64,000 bases of DNA from the NCBI GenBank assembly GCA_023015935.1, contig JALKAY010000001.1, positions 124,874 through 188,873 of the forward strand, read 5' to 3'. Below, piece after piece: positions 44,357 to 54,098 of the stretch. Both the position numbers and the translations under genes were made by a program. Origin of the DNA: Flavobacteriaceae bacterium F08102. Lineage in GTDB: Bacteria > Bacteroidota > Bacteroidia > Flavobacteriales > Flavobacteriaceae. Position 1 is the stretch's first letter, and each line of letters begins with the position of its first letter. Below the pieces are notes generated by a model that was given only the letters and a program-made list of their open reading frames with translations, did not search any database and was not told the DNA's origin.

Positions 44357-45199
44357 ATGAAAGTATTACCCTTTAAAATATCAAAGCCAGAAAAAACAGC
44401 ATTGGTCTATCAAGAAGACCGTGGCGAGGCGTTTTATAATAAGTATCATCAACACAAAGAAATTCAACTGAGTCATATCGTTTATGGGGAAGGCACTCTA
44501 CTAATTGGCGATTCAGTTCATCACTATCAGGCGGGGGACTTTTTACTCATTGGAGGAAACTTACCGCATGTATTTAGAAGTGAAGTAATTCCAGGAAAAG
44601 ACACCCTGATGTATTCCCTATTTTTTGATGAGCACGCGTTCGGAACCTATTTTTTTACCTTAAATGAATTTAACACATTACAACCCGTATTGGCTAATTC
44701 TAAATATGGCGTAAAAATAAATTCACATAAGGAGGTCTTAAAAAAATTGTTTTTAGCCTTAAAACATGCAGATCCATTAGAACGATTTATTTTGTGTATG
44801 AAAATATTGCAAACGATAAGTAAAGCGAATACCTCTCGTTTATCGAGCTTTATTTATCCAAAAAACTATACGGATACCGAAGGGAAACGTATGAGTGCTG
44901 TGTTTGATTATACTATGCAACACTATATAGAGGATATACATTTGGCTAAAATTGCGCAAATTGCCAATCTAACTCCAAATGCATTCTGTAAATATTTTAA
45001 ACAACGCACAAACAAAACGTACATTCAATTCTTAACTGAGTTACGCATCACCTTTGCCTGTAAATTATTACTTAAAAACAAGGATTTATCCATTGCTCAG
45101 GTTGCTTATCAATCTGGATTTAAAAATATATCTAACTTCAACAGGCAGTTTAAAAAGCAACAAAAAATGACCCCGTTGCAGTATAGAGCTTCGTCTTGA
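44357..45199 (+). CDS. AraC family regulator of the hydroxyproline cluster
   Basis: 280 residues: an N-terminal cupin domain (HQHKEIQLSHIVYGEGTLLIGD) for ligand sensing, and a C-terminal double helix-turn-helix (IHLAKIAQIANLTPNAFCKYF, LSIAQVAYQSGFKNISNFNRQFKK). It is divergent from the deaminase gene with 139 bases between, a shared control region in which I could not fix an operator. It probably activates the catabolic genes when hydroxyproline or an intermediate is present. Confidence 0.88.
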   Translation: MKVLPFKISKPEKTALVYQEDRGEAFYNKYHQHKEIQLSHIVYGEGTLLIGDSVHHYQAGDFLLIGGNLPHVFRSEVIPGKDTLMYSLFFDEHAFGTYFFTLNEFNTLQPVLANSKYGVKINSHKEVLKKLFLALKHADPLERFILCMKILQTISKANTSRLSSFIYPKNYTDTEGKRMSAVFDYTMQHYIEDIHLAKIAQIANLTPNAFCKYFKQRTNKTYIQFLTELRITFACKLLLKNKDLSIAQVAYQSGFKNISNFNRQFKKQQKMTPLQYRASS

Positions 45200-45276
45200 A
45201 CAAAAAAATAAACTCGAAATATTTGCGAATTCAATTTTTTATTCAACATGGTATGCGCTATCTCTAAACAGATAAT

Positions 45277-45617
45277 ATACAACTACTTAAAACCAAAGAA
45301 TAAGGAATGCAACATTTTTGGAAACTTGAAAAAGCATTCATGAAAGATATTATAGAAGAATATCAAGCACCAAAACCTTCCACACTACCATAGCAACCTT
45401 GTTAAAACGCATAATTAAAAAGAGCTATGTAAATTACAAAGCCTATGGAAACTCACGTGAATATTACCCTGTAATTAAAAAAGAAGACTACTTCTCTAGT
45501 CAAGTGAATGGCATGATAAAAACATTCTTTAATGATTCGGCCTGTCAATTCGCTTCATTCTTCATAAAAGAAACACCATTGAAAAAAAAAAACTTGAAGA
45601 ATTAAACCAAGAACTTT
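45277..45617 (+). pseudogene. Decayed BlaI/MecI-family repressor
   Basis: Translated pieces align in order with the intact BlaI protein encoded at 54099-54467. 45277-45390 gives QLLKTKE, a stop, then MQHFWKLEKAFMKDIIEEY and PKPS. After a frameshift near 45385 comes TTIATLLKRIIKKSYV and KAYGNSREYYPVIKKEDY through ASFFIKE. A second frameshift in an A-run near 45590 leads to KKLEELNQEL. It thus has one nonsense codon and at least two frameshifts. No BlaR1-type partner gene follows, so the whole module has been lost apart from this relic. Confidence 0.8.
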
Positions 45618-45627
45618 CACACCCCCC

Positions 45628-45981
45628 TTATAGACGATCTAATTCTACTTTCATTTTTTTAGTTAAACCAGCCACCACTAAATCGTACGAATGATCTACT
45701 AATTCAAAAATAAAAGGAGTTTGAAGACACTCTATCCGTACGGTATTCCAGTGTTTTTTATTCATGTGAAAACCCGGTGTAATTTCTTCATATTCCTCTC
45801 GTAATTCTATGGCTTTTTCAGGATCACATTTTAAATTAACCTGTGGTGGAATTCGCTCTAGACCAGTCAAGGCAAACATCTTTCCCATTACTTTAAAAAC
45901 GAGGGTATGCTCATCAAAAGGAAAGTGTTCAGTCACTCCTTTTTTAGATAAACAATACTCCCTAAATTCTTCAATATTCAT
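45628..45981 (-). CDS. MmcQ/YjbR family protein
   Basis: 117 residues with the family pattern: CLSKKGVTEHFPFDEHTLVFKVMGKMFAL near the N-terminus, LKCDPEKAIELREEY in the middle and HWNTVRIE later. The fold is CyaY-like with proposed DNA binding; the cellular role is not established. It is the last gene of a - strand run after the DUF4260 gene. Confidence 0.87.
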   Translation of the reverse strand: MNIEEFREYCLSKKGVTEHFPFDEHTLVFKVMGKMFALTGLERIPPQVNLKCDPEKAIELREEYEEITPGFHMNKKHWNTVRIECLQTPFIFELVDHSYDLVVAGLTKKMKVELDRL

Positions 45982-46068
45982 CGTAACGCAGCTATCTTCG
46001 AGCTTAAATATGTTTAGTATATTCTACCGAAATAAAAAGTATCCTTCGATCATTCACGTATTCGTTCG

Positions 46069-46425
46069 TTAACGCGCTTTCCCAATTTTCCCCAAATGAG
46101 TATCTTGAAAAGAAGATGGATATTTTAAACCATAACCGAAAATTCGATCAAGACTGGCATGCCCAAAGAGAATAATCCCTGCAAATTGGAGATATTGAGA
46201 TTGTACCGTCCATCCAATCATTAAAATTAAAAGTGCAATGCCCTTATGATGAAATAAATTATAGGTAAAGGCTCCTACTTTGGTATTCACTAAATACCCC
46301 AACATTCCAATATCTGGAACTAAAATGAAGAGAACGTACCACCACCATTCCATTCCAAGACTCTTAAATAGCCAAATGGACAAACCAAACATCACAAATT
46401 CTTCAAGCTTAATAGCGGTTTTCAT
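46069..46425 (-). CDS. DUF4260 membrane protein
   Basis: 118 residues with four hydrophobic segments and the family phrases PDIGMLGYLVN, NLFHHKGIAL and GHASLDRIFGYGLKY. The His and Asp residues lie near membrane boundaries. It overlaps the cyclase gene by 4 bases. Function is unknown. Confidence 0.87.
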   Translation of the reverse strand: MKTAIKLEEFVMFGLSIWLFKSLGMEWWWYVLFILVPDIGMLGYLVNTKVGAFTYNLFHHKGIALLILMIGWTVQSQYLQFAGIILFGHASLDRIFGYGLKYPSSFQDTHLGKIGKAR

Positions 46426-47156
46426 GATTTTAAAATTTCATATAACACAGGTTTTGAGGGAGTTGCATCATTTTCAAATGATGCAATTTGTATATTTAAA
46501 AAATAGGTTCCATCAGCAATTGCATTTGGCACAAAAATTAACTCTGTAATGGTTGCATCATACCGTATTTTACCTGCAGTATTCCAAAATGAATTATGTG
46601 CTGCCAACACGCCCTCATCTTTCTCACGGTCTACACTCGGCAAGTCAATGAGCAAATGTTTAATACCCTTTTCTTTTAGATATTCAGTAGCTTCCTCAAG
46701 CAGGTATGGTGGATTAGAATGCGAGTAGTTTCTAGATAATTTATCAAGGGTATTAGGCAAGGTTCGTATAATGATAGCTTCCCTTTTTTTATTCCCAAGT
46801 AAAAATTGAATTTGCTTTTTAGAAATAACAAAATCCTCACCGGCTTTTTCAGGGGCAACGGTGATTAATTCAGCAAAATAAAAGAATTGTTTGAGTTGTT
46901 TATTTATCGAAATAAATTCTTTGGTAATATGCCCTACACATTCTGTATGTGTGCCATGTGCATGTGGGTTAAAGCTAATCGTATTAAAATTAACAGGGTC
47001 TTTTTTCTTTACACTTTGAATTTTTTTAAAACTTGGCGCATTTTGATACCAAGCAATTACATTTTGCCTAGACATTTGTAATGGCATTGAAATATCTAAA
47101 GCTTGACTTAAGTCAATTCGATGTTTTTTTGAATTGTAATGTATCGTTGCAATCAT
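46422..47156 (-). CDS. Cyclase family (kynurenine formamidase-like) metal hydrolase
   Basis: 244 residues of the cyclase/kynurenine formamidase family. The metal-binding motif appears as HAHGTHTECVGH, with Glu in place of the usual Asp. LLIDLPSVDREKDEGVLAAHN is also typical. It may hydrolyse an N-formyl or similar amide; the substrate is not evident and no kynurenine genes are nearby. It overlaps the DUF4260 gene and follows hemW by 78 bases. Confidence 0.82.
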   Translation of the reverse strand: MIATIHYNSKKHRIDLSQALDISMPLQMSRQNVIAWYQNAPSFKKIQSVKKKDPVNFNTISFNPHAHGTHTECVGHITKEFISINKQLKQFFYFAELITVAPEKAGEDFVISKKQIQFLLGNKKREAIIIRTLPNTLDKLSRNYSHSNPPYLLEEATEYLKEKGIKHLLIDLPSVDREKDEGVLAAHNSFWNTAGKIRYDATITELIFVPNAIADGTYFLNIQIASFENDATPSKPVLYEILKS

Positions 47157-47234
47157 TCTTCAAATATACTTTTTTTAAACAAACAGCACAATCCTTTTTT
47201 TATTAGATCACAACGAAAAAACACGCCTAAAACA

Positions 47235-48362
47235 TCAATCCACAAAAAATAAATCGGAGGCTAATCCATCACTTAAAAACTTTCCCTTCGCGGTTGTTTT
47301 CAAACACTCATTTTCTAGCATTAGCAACCCATCTTGTAGTGGTTTTTGGGCAGCTTTAAGTAAGCGAATGCGATCGCTTTCTTCACCAATGGAAGCCAAA
47401 ACATTGAGGTCAATTCCCCACATTGTTCGAAGACCGGTCATAATTAATTCATTCAGCTGATCTTGTACACTTAACTCCTCATTTTCAGAAGGTAAACAAT
47501 GTGCATTTATTGATTTTATATACTTGGCATTATTGGCCACATTCCAACTCCGATGCTTTCCTGAATACGAATGTGCCGAAGGACCAATGCCCAAATAGGG
47601 AACCTTTTGCCAATACGAAGTATTATGCCTAGCATAAAATCCTGGCTTGGCAAAATTAGAAATTTCATATCCGTCAAAACCGTTATCATCAGCCGCTTTT
47701 ACCAATATTTCAAAATGTGTAGCTGCCAAATTTTCGTCAAGTTCTGGGTATTTTTTATGCTTAATAAATGCTGCCAACGCTGTTTTGGGCTCTACGGTCA
47801 AGGCATAACTAGAGAGGTGTTGAATACCCAAATCAAAACCCATCTGTAAATTTTCCAACCAACGTTCTTCACTCAATCCCGGTATACCGTAAATTAAATC
47901 AATACTTACATTGCCTATAACCGACAAAGCATCGGCAACAGCGCGATAGGCTTCTTCCTCTGTGTGTGCCCTATTCATCATGCGTAATTCTGGAGCGAAA
48001 AACGACTGAACCCCAATACTCATCCTATTTACACCGCCTTGACTGTATTCTTTAATTCGCGATAATTGTAAATCATCTGGATTTGCCTCAAGGGTAATTT
48101 CCACCTCACTTTCTACCGAATAATTGACATAAATTTGGCCTAAAATTCGATCTAATTCCGAAGGTGTTAACAACGAAGGCGTACCTCCGCCAAAATAAAT
48201 CGTAGCAACATGCTGTGATCCTAATTCATCCTTACGCATAGATAACTCACTAATCAAGGCTTGAATCATATCTTCTTTTCGTTTTAATGAAGTTGAAAAA
48301 TGAAAATCACAGTAATGACATGCCTGTTTACAAAAGGGAATATGAAGATAAAGTCCAGCCAT
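47235..48362 (-). CDS. hemW: Radical SAM heme chaperone HemW
   Basis: 375 residues from the ATG that starts MAGLYLHIPFC; twenty more codons are open upstream but do not look conserved. The radical SAM motif CKQACHYC (CxxxCxxC) binds a [4Fe-4S] cluster, and GGGTPSLL and GVNRMSIGVQSF are HemW/HemN family motifs. As HemW it binds heme and delivers it to respiratory enzymes rather than oxidising coproporphyrinogen. It lies downstream of ruvC on the same strand. Confidence 0.9.
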   Translation of the reverse strand: MAGLYLHIPFCKQACHYCDFHFSTSLKRKEDMIQALISELSMRKDELGSQHVATIYFGGGTPSLLTPSELDRILGQIYVNYSVESEVEITLEANPDDLQLSRIKEYSQGGVNRMSIGVQSFFAPELRMMNRAHTEEEAYRAVADALSVIGNVSIDLIYGIPGLSEERWLENLQMGFDLGIQHLSSYALTVEPKTALAAFIKHKKYPELDENLAATHFEILVKAADDNGFDGYEISNFAKPGFYARHNTSYWQKVPYLGIGPSAHSYSGKHRSWNVANNAKYIKSINAHCLPSENEELSVQDQLNELIMTGLRTMWGIDLNVLASIGEESDRIRLLKAAQKPLQDGLLMLENECLKTTAKGKFLSDGLASDLFFVD

Positions 48363-48550
48363 CGTTTCGCCTATTGGTATTTTTTCTTTAATAATTTCCA
48401 AAATACAAATTCCAAATAACAACCAATTATTAAAAATAAATCCTCAAAATCAACACATAAAAATTGACCTTCGTTGATGTATTCGTTTTATACTTGAAAT
48501 CTGAATCTTTTTTTGGAATTTGACATTTGCTAATTCAGTTGAGTCCTCAC

Positions 48551-49102
48551 TCACTTCCGGACCTTCGCACTATTTTGTTTCACAAACGCTCCCCATCCAG
48601 TATAACTTTTCCCTGTGCTTATTTTACCTTCATTATAAAAATGACATACTGCAGCTGCCAAGCCATCCGTTGAATCCAGATTTTTTGGCAAACACTTTAA
48701 ACTCAGTAGGCTTTGTAGCATTTTCGCTACTTGTTCTTTACTTGCGTTTCCATTTCCAGTAATAGCCATTTTTATTTTTTTGGGAGAATATTCTGTAATG
48801 GGAATTTCTCTTGACAATCCTGCTGCCATCGCTACACCTTGCGCTCGTCCGAGCTTTAACATACTCTGAACATTTTTTCCGAAAAAAGGAGCTTCAATCG
48901 CTATTTCATCGGGATGAAAAGTTTCTATTAGCTCTATTGTACGCTCAAAAATCAACTTTAACTTCACGTAATGGTCATCGTATTTTTGCAAAAGCAACTC
49001 ATTCATCTGTATAAATTCCATTTGTTTATTGACCACCTTTATCAAGCCGAATCCCATAATGGTGGTTCCAGGATCAATCCCTAAAATGATTTTTTCTGAC
49101 AT
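48551..49102 (-). CDS. ruvC: Holliday junction resolvase RuvC
   Basis: 183 residues from the ATG; two TTG codons just upstream are ignored. Catalytic acids are visible: D10 (LGIDPGTT), a Glu in IAIEAPFFG and the late Asp pair region [22 protein letters not shown] and [21 protein letters not shown] are family motifs. It cuts Holliday junctions with RuvAB during recombination. It is divergent from the flippase gene. Confidence 0.94.
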   Translation of the reverse strand: MSEKIILGIDPGTTIMGFGLIKVVNKQMEFIQMNELLLQKYDDHYVKLKLIFERTIELIETFHPDEIAIEAPFFGKNVQSMLKLGRAQGVAMAAGLSREIPITEYSPKKIKMAITGNGNASKEQVAKMLQSLLSLKCLPKNLDSTDGLAAAVCHFYNEGKISTGKSYTGWGAFVKQNSAKVRK

Positions 49103-49157
49103 CAACAATTAATTAGTTACTTTGCACTTTCGATATCATTGACCAAAGCGCTATTCC

Positions 49158-50108
49158 TTGTCCTACAAAACTAAACAATTCTTATTCTTTATCCTCAAAG
49201 TGGCTGTGGTAATTGGAGCTGCTTATTTTATTTATCAAAAAATAGGCGCTCATGAGACGGTTTCAGTTGGTGATTTCATTGACATTCTACAAAAAAATCT
49301 TGTTAAAAATCCGATCTATATTTTCATTTTACTCCTCTTCTCCTTACTAAATTGGGTTCTGGAAATTAAAAAATGGCAACACTTAGTTTCTTACATTAAA
49401 CCCATTTCCTTTTCAAATGCCACAAAACAAAGTTTAGGATCCTTAACAGCTTCCTTACTCACACCAAATAGAATTGGTGAATATGGAGCAAAAGCCATGT
49501 ATTATAAAAAAGGAAATCGCCGTAAGGTGATGCTACTAAATCTTATTAGCAACATGGCACAGATGGCTGTTACGGTTGTTCTTGGACTCATAAGTCTGAG
49601 CTATTTTTTCATACAGCACCCCGAAATTTTGGCAAACACAACGAGAGCCTTTTGGATTTACCTAGGCATTACCCTTCTTATCTTTAGTCTAGGAACAGTG
49701 ATTACCCTAAAAAAAATTCGAGGGTTCTACATTGATAAAATCAAACACTTTATCTATAAAATCCCCATCCCACTCACTAAAACCACCATGTTTTTTTCCT
49801 TTTTTCGATATGTAATTTTTTCACATCAGCTGTATTATTTATTGTGGATTTTTAGAGTACACATCGAATACGTTGACGCTATCAGTGCGATCGGTGCTAT
49901 GTATCTTATTGCCTCAATCATCCCAAGTATCTCATTTTTCGATTGGCTCATAAAAGGTTCCGTAGCGGTTTGGGTATTTGCCTTTTATGGCGCAGAAGAA
50001 TTCGTCATTGTAAGTCTTAGCTTATTCATGTGGTTCATGAATTTTGGCCTTCCTGCTTTAGTAGGAAGTTATTATGTCATAAATTTCAAGCTCAATCAAC
50101 GCCTATGA
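49158..50108 (+). CDS. Flippase-like (LPG synthase TM region) membrane protein
   Basis: 316 residues with about eight membrane helices and the family phrase SLTASLLTPNRIGEYGAKAMYY. No ATG is available; the frame opens after a TGA and TTG at 49158 is the best start. Members are related to the membrane part of MprF and are thought to flip lipids or lipid-linked sugars. It overlaps the GT2 gene by 4 bases, so a joint role in envelope glycan or lipid synthesis is likely. Confidence 0.82.
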   Translation: MSYKTKQFLFFILKVAVVIGAAYFIYQKIGAHETVSVGDFIDILQKNLVKNPIYIFILLLFSLLNWVLEIKKWQHLVSYIKPISFSNATKQSLGSLTASLLTPNRIGEYGAKAMYYKKGNRRKVMLLNLISNMAQMAVTVVLGLISLSYFFIQHPEILANTTRAFWIYLGITLLIFSLGTVITLKKIRGFYIDKIKHFIYKIPIPLTKTTMFFSFFRYVIFSHQLYYLLWIFRVHIEYVDAISAIGAMYLIASIIPSISFFDWLIKGSVAVWVFAFYGAEEFVIVSLSLFMWFMNFGLPALVGSYYVINFKLNQRL

Positions 50109-51226
50109 CACTTACACTGATTATTATTAGCTGTACTTACACATTTCTCATAGTGGCATTCTATAGAGGTATTGATGCTGTACCTGAAACTATACACCGT
50201 CATACTAATACGCCTACTACCCACTTTTCAGTACTGATTCCTTTTCGAAATGAAGCAACCTACCTCCCAAATTTACTCGTGAGTTTAGCAAATTTAAATT
50301 ACCCCAGGGCTCGTTTTGAAGTGCTTTTCATCGATGATGCTTCCACAGATACATCGCTCGAAATTGTTCAAACCTTTAGTAAAACCTCAGGGTTAGACAT
50401 AAAAATTATCAGCAATATTCATTGCACAAATTCCCCCAAAAAAGATGCAATAAACTTAGCCATCCAACATGCCAAATACCCGTGGATTGTCACAACAGAT
50501 GCCGATGTCATCCTCCCGACAAACTGGCTTAAAATTTTTGATCAATACATTCAAAATCACCCATCTAAACTCCTCGTTGGACCCGTAAAATATATTTCTA
50601 CACCTGGATGGCTAGCCAATTTCCAAGCCTTAGATCAACTAAGCCTACAGGCTTCCACACTGGGCGGATTTGGAATACAACACCCCTTTCTTTGCAGTGG
50701 TGCCAACCTGTGTTATGAAAAAAAATCCTTTCTTGAAATACATCCTTATAAACAAAATAGCCATATCGCCAGTGGAGATGATATTTTCTTACTTCATCAA
50801 TTTAAAAAACACTTTCCTCAACAGGTTCATTTTGTAAAATCTACTGAGGTACTCGTTCATACCTATCCCGAAAACACGTGGAAAGACCTCATCCAACAAC
50901 GCTTACGATGGGCCGCTAAAACCAATCTAGTACACCATAATTTCACAAATCTTGTCGGTACTTTCGTGATTGGTGCTAACGCAGCATGGATCATAAGTTT
51001 ATTCCTTTTATTCACACAGCATTGGGTTATTGGACTTGTTTTTTTAGGAATAAAATACAGTATAGATTATCTACTGTTAGCTAAGACGGCAAAGATTTGG
51101 AAACACCATTTTTCAGGGATAACCTATATCCTAAGCGCTTTATTCTATCCCTTTTTTATTTTTTACATAGGATTTCTTTCTCTGTTTTCTACCTATACAT
51201 GGAAAGGAGCAATTTATAAAAAATAG
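50105..51226 (+). CDS. Family 2 membrane glycosyltransferase
   Basis: 373 residues from the ATG that overlaps the flippase stop. An N-terminal helix precedes a GT-A domain with FSVLIPFRNEATYLPNLL, the DD motif (FIDDASTDTS), the DAD motif (TTDADVILP) and QQRLRW, as in processive or membrane-linked GT2 enzymes. Three C-terminal helices follow. It should transfer a sugar at the cytoplasmic face; donor and acceptor are unknown. Confidence 0.87.
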   Translation: MTLTLIIISCTYTFLIVAFYRGIDAVPETIHRHTNTPTTHFSVLIPFRNEATYLPNLLVSLANLNYPRARFEVLFIDDASTDTSLEIVQTFSKTSGLDIKIISNIHCTNSPKKDAINLAIQHAKYPWIVTTDADVILPTNWLKIFDQYIQNHPSKLLVGPVKYISTPGWLANFQALDQLSLQASTLGGFGIQHPFLCSGANLCYEKKSFLEIHPYKQNSHIASGDDIFLLHQFKKHFPQQVHFVKSTEVLVHTYPENTWKDLIQQRLRWAAKTNLVHHNFTNLVGTFVIGANAAWIISLFLLFTQHWVIGLVFLGIKYSIDYLLLAKTAKIWKHHFSGITYILSALFYPFFIFYIGFLSLFSTYTWKGAIYKK

Positions 51227-51276
51227 GACAAGCATTCATTTTCAGGGAACGTACAAACAGCGTTACAAAACTCAGG

Positions 51277-51762
51277 CTACATCGTTCTTACCACCACCAC
51301 CAATCGATATTGAGATTTAACGAAAATTCCACGTTTTACCGCAGGTTTCATACTCGGGAGCGCATCTATACTCTGCCGTACTATACTATCAAATGCAGGG
51401 ATTTGCTCTTTGATAATATCAGGAGAATCAACGTTGACTGTACTGGCAGTTCCTGATTGATCAATTAGGATATCTACATTAGCCACATCGTTGACTTTTT
51501 TTTTCACAACCAACTTATGTTCAGCAAAAAATGCTGATAATTTTTCAATAATAGACGTTTCAAAACAATCCTTTTGATTATCGCTTTCGGCATAATTTTC
51601 GCAATCAGAAAAGATGGGGTATACATCCACTGAGGTGCAATCAATAATCGTATCTATCAGCTTAAAGTTACTCATCGCCTCCGATGTCTTACGCGTTGAA
51701 AACAATTCGCACGAACTGAATAAAACGATTAAAAAAAATACCGAGATGACTTGCCTTACCAT
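51277..51762 (-). CDS. Lipoprotein with TonB C-terminal-like domain
   Basis: 161 residues: a lipobox (LFSSC) and an exported domain whose end, ALPSMKPAVKRGIFVKSQYRL, matches the core of TonB C-terminal domains (LPxMxPA...RG..V...Y.L). It lacks the proline-rich linker and membrane anchor of a classical TonB. It lies near the BlaR1-like protein that carries two such domains. The role is unknown. Confidence 0.7.
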   Translation of the reverse strand: MVRQVISVFFLIVLFSSCELFSTRKTSEAMSNFKLIDTIIDCTSVDVYPIFSDCENYAESDNQKDCFETSIIEKLSAFFAEHKLVVKKKVNDVANVDILIDQSGTASTVNVDSPDIIKEQIPAFDSIVRQSIDALPSMKPAVKRGIFVKSQYRLVVVVRTM

Positions 51763-51945
51763 ACGTGGATAGTTTCACGACGAAAATACGATTTTTTCAC
51801 AAAACAATTTCTCCATTTCTGTTTCCATATATAAAGCCTTCTTGATTGCTTTACTTTATTGATTTGCATAATGTGCTGATGTTTCATCACTTTGTTCAGA
51901 ACTACATCTATTTAAATAGCAGCATTGTGATAAATTCCAATAATT

Positions 51946-52080
51946 TTAGCTATTTTTTTTGAGCGAAGGAGGCTCTACTTCCCATAATACGCGGAGTGCA
52001 TTTTGATATTCTCCTGCTGACAGGATGGTATCTACAAGCAACAAAACCGAAGATTGTGCTTCGGTTTTAAAGAGGCTCAC
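51946..52080 (-). other. Coding-like 44-codon frame overlapping a terminator
   Basis: A GTG- or TTG-started frame on the - strand contains VDTILSAGEYQNALRVLWEV, which reads like a TPR helix pair. It overlaps the hairpin at 52043-52068. It may be a relic of a lost gene or chance. Nothing else is seen in 51763-52143. Confidence 0.2.
52043..52068 (-). terminator. Terminator of the BlaI/BlaR1-like operon
   Basis: AAAACCGAAG and CTTCGGTTTT form a perfect 10-bp stem around ATTGTG, about 75 bases beyond the M56 gene stop. The A-run and T-run allow use in both directions. Confidence 0.65.
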
Positions 52081-52143
52081 CAATAAAAAATAGACTTATA
52101 ATCGTATATCGCAGGCTAAACTGACTATTTTATAATCATTGCA

Positions 52144-54084
52144 TTAACCCTCTACTTGTAAGGTAATCGGTAAGGTATACATCACTCCAACATTTTTCCC
52201 ATGATGTTTCGCCGGCGTCATTTTAGGTAATAATTTCACTACCCTAATGGCCTCCGCTTCTAATTGTTCATGCGAACCTCTGGCAACTATATGGTTAATA
52301 GTACCATCCCGATCAATCAAAAACTGAAGTAAAACTCTATGCCTTCCGGCGGGTAATCCTATACGTTTACTAAAGCCTGTATTGTATTTTTCATTTATGT
52401 GCTTTCTGATTTCATCTTGAAAACATCTTCTAATTTCCTCTACCGTCCCAGTACATCCAGGAAAAACAGGGGCATTTTCAACGATGGCAAACTGTACTTG
52501 ACTTGTTTCATCTATTGTATTGGCTGTAGGGAGGTTATTGGCTTGTATTTCTCTCACTTTATTGATTCCTGCGTCAACGGTAGGGCCCCCATCCATATCT
52601 GCCACCTGCAGAGTAATAGGCAGTGTATACTTCACTCCAACAGCTTGACCATGTTGCTTGCCAGGAACCATTTTTGGCAGCAAGGAAATTACTCTCTTCG
52701 CCTCTTCTTCCAATTTTCCATGTGGACCCCTTGCCTTGATATCAGAAATATTTCCTGTTTTGTCAATAGTAAACTGAACGTATAAGCGTTTTCTCCCAGG
52801 GGCTAATCCAAGCGTTCCGGCTAAACTGCTATTAAATTTTTTATTAATATGTTTTCTAATTTCATCTTGCAGACACTTTCGCATTTCTTCTTTTGTCCCA
52901 GTACACCCAGGAAATATTGGGGCATCTTCAATTAGTGCGAAGAGCATATCAGACTCCTCTCCCGTCAATTTTCCTTCATCAGTTACATAATTTATATATT
53001 TCTTATCATTTTTTACTTTAAAGATCTCATACTTACCAATTAACGAACCCGACGTATCACGCGTCATCTCCATCCATCCATCAAATGCAGCTTTTTCTTC
53101 AGGCGACAAGTCTTCATACTTTATTAGCTCTCCATCAAGTTCTAACCCAGAACCAATATAAAAATAAGCGCCCCAATTTGGCTTTTCCACCACCTCATCA
53201 TTCGCAGCTTCTATAGAAATCTCCTCCTTTTCGCAAGAAGTATACAACAACATTCCTCCTAATATGGGAATCAACAGCAGGTATTTCAATTTTCTAAGCT
53301 GATTTGATTTTTTCTTGTTCAACATGATTATGCGTTTTTTAATTAATGAATGTTTTAAAAATGGATTGACAAATGAATAATTGTCTACCCCAAAAGAATA
53401 GGAGAGCAAATGATTAAAATAACTCGACTTATCGTGATATTTCACCGCTTTTTCATCTGCGATAAATTCGTGTAATTCAGCAATTCTATTTTGATACAAA
53501 TAACTAAAGGGATTAAACCAAGCAACCATTTTTTGTATTTCAAAAAAGAGTAAATCGATACTGTGATATTGCCTCACATGCACCATCTCATGCGTGATCA
53601 CTTGTTCGTAATTCGCGGGAGGAATTTTAACACCAATAAAAATATAGCGAAAGAAAGAATAAGCCTCATTATACTTCATCCAAACCAAGTTAACCCCTTC
53701 CTTTTTCTCCACTGGATGGGTTGCAATGATCGTTCGTAATTTATAGAGTCGAATAACAAAAAGGATTCCCATTACGACCATTCCGAACACAAACAAACCT
53801 TTAATCATCCAAAGTAATAAGGTAGACCAACTAAATTGATCTCGAATCATTGCAGAAGGCGTAATCAATACTTCTGGCATGGCGGTTATATATGCTTGGT
53901 ATGTTTCAGGCACAAAACGTTGCACGCGTTTCACACTTAATAATGGAATGACATACGCAAAACAGGATGTGAGTAAAAGATACCCCCGATTGATTTGAAA
54001 AAACGTTTCTCGTTTTAAAAACAAATCATAAGCAGCCAAAAAAAATGCCTGAAATAATAATACTTTAATAAAATAGTCTAACAT
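52144..54084 (-). CDS. BlaR1-like M56 metallopeptidase with two TonB C-terminal domains
   Basis: 646 residues. The N-terminal 260 residues have membrane helices and the M56 zinc site H165-E166-xx-H169 (THEMVHVRQYH). A further helix near residue 275 (YLLLIPILGGMLLYTSCEKEE) leads to a periplasmic part with two TonB C-terminal-like domains, about 388-494 and 538-646, both starting AP(I/V)FPGCTGT and ending YTLPITLQV. It lies 14 bases after a BlaI-type repressor, so it is probably the protease that relieves repression. The duplicated domains may sense envelope status or link to TonB-type transport. Confidence 0.88.
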   Translation of the reverse strand: MLDYFIKVLLFQAFFLAAYDLFLKRETFFQINRGYLLLTSCFAYVIPLLSVKRVQRFVPETYQAYITAMPEVLITPSAMIRDQFSWSTLLLWMIKGLFVFGMVVMGILFVIRLYKLRTIIATHPVEKKEGVNLVWMKYNEAYSFFRYIFIGVKIPPANYEQVITHEMVHVRQYHSIDLLFFEIQKMVAWFNPFSYLYQNRIAELHEFIADEKAVKYHDKSSYFNHLLSYSFGVDNYSFVNPFLKHSLIKKRIIMLNKKKSNQLRKLKYLLLIPILGGMLLYTSCEKEEISIEAANDEVVEKPNWGAYFYIGSGLELDGELIKYEDLSPEEKAAFDGWMEMTRDTSGSLIGKYEIFKVKNDKKYINYVTDEGKLTGEESDMLFALIEDAPIFPGCTGTKEEMRKCLQDEIRKHINKKFNSSLAGTLGLAPGRKRLYVQFTIDKTGNISDIKARGPHGKLEEEAKRVISLLPKMVPGKQHGQAVGVKYTLPITLQVADMDGGPTVDAGINKVREIQANNLPTANTIDETSQVQFAIVENAPVFPGCTGTVEEIRRCFQDEIRKHINEKYNTGFSKRIGLPAGRHRVLLQFLIDRDGTINHIVARGSHEQLEAEAIRVVKLLPKMTPAKHHGKNVGVMYTLPITLQVEG

Positions 54085-54098
54085 AATTGCACTTTAAC

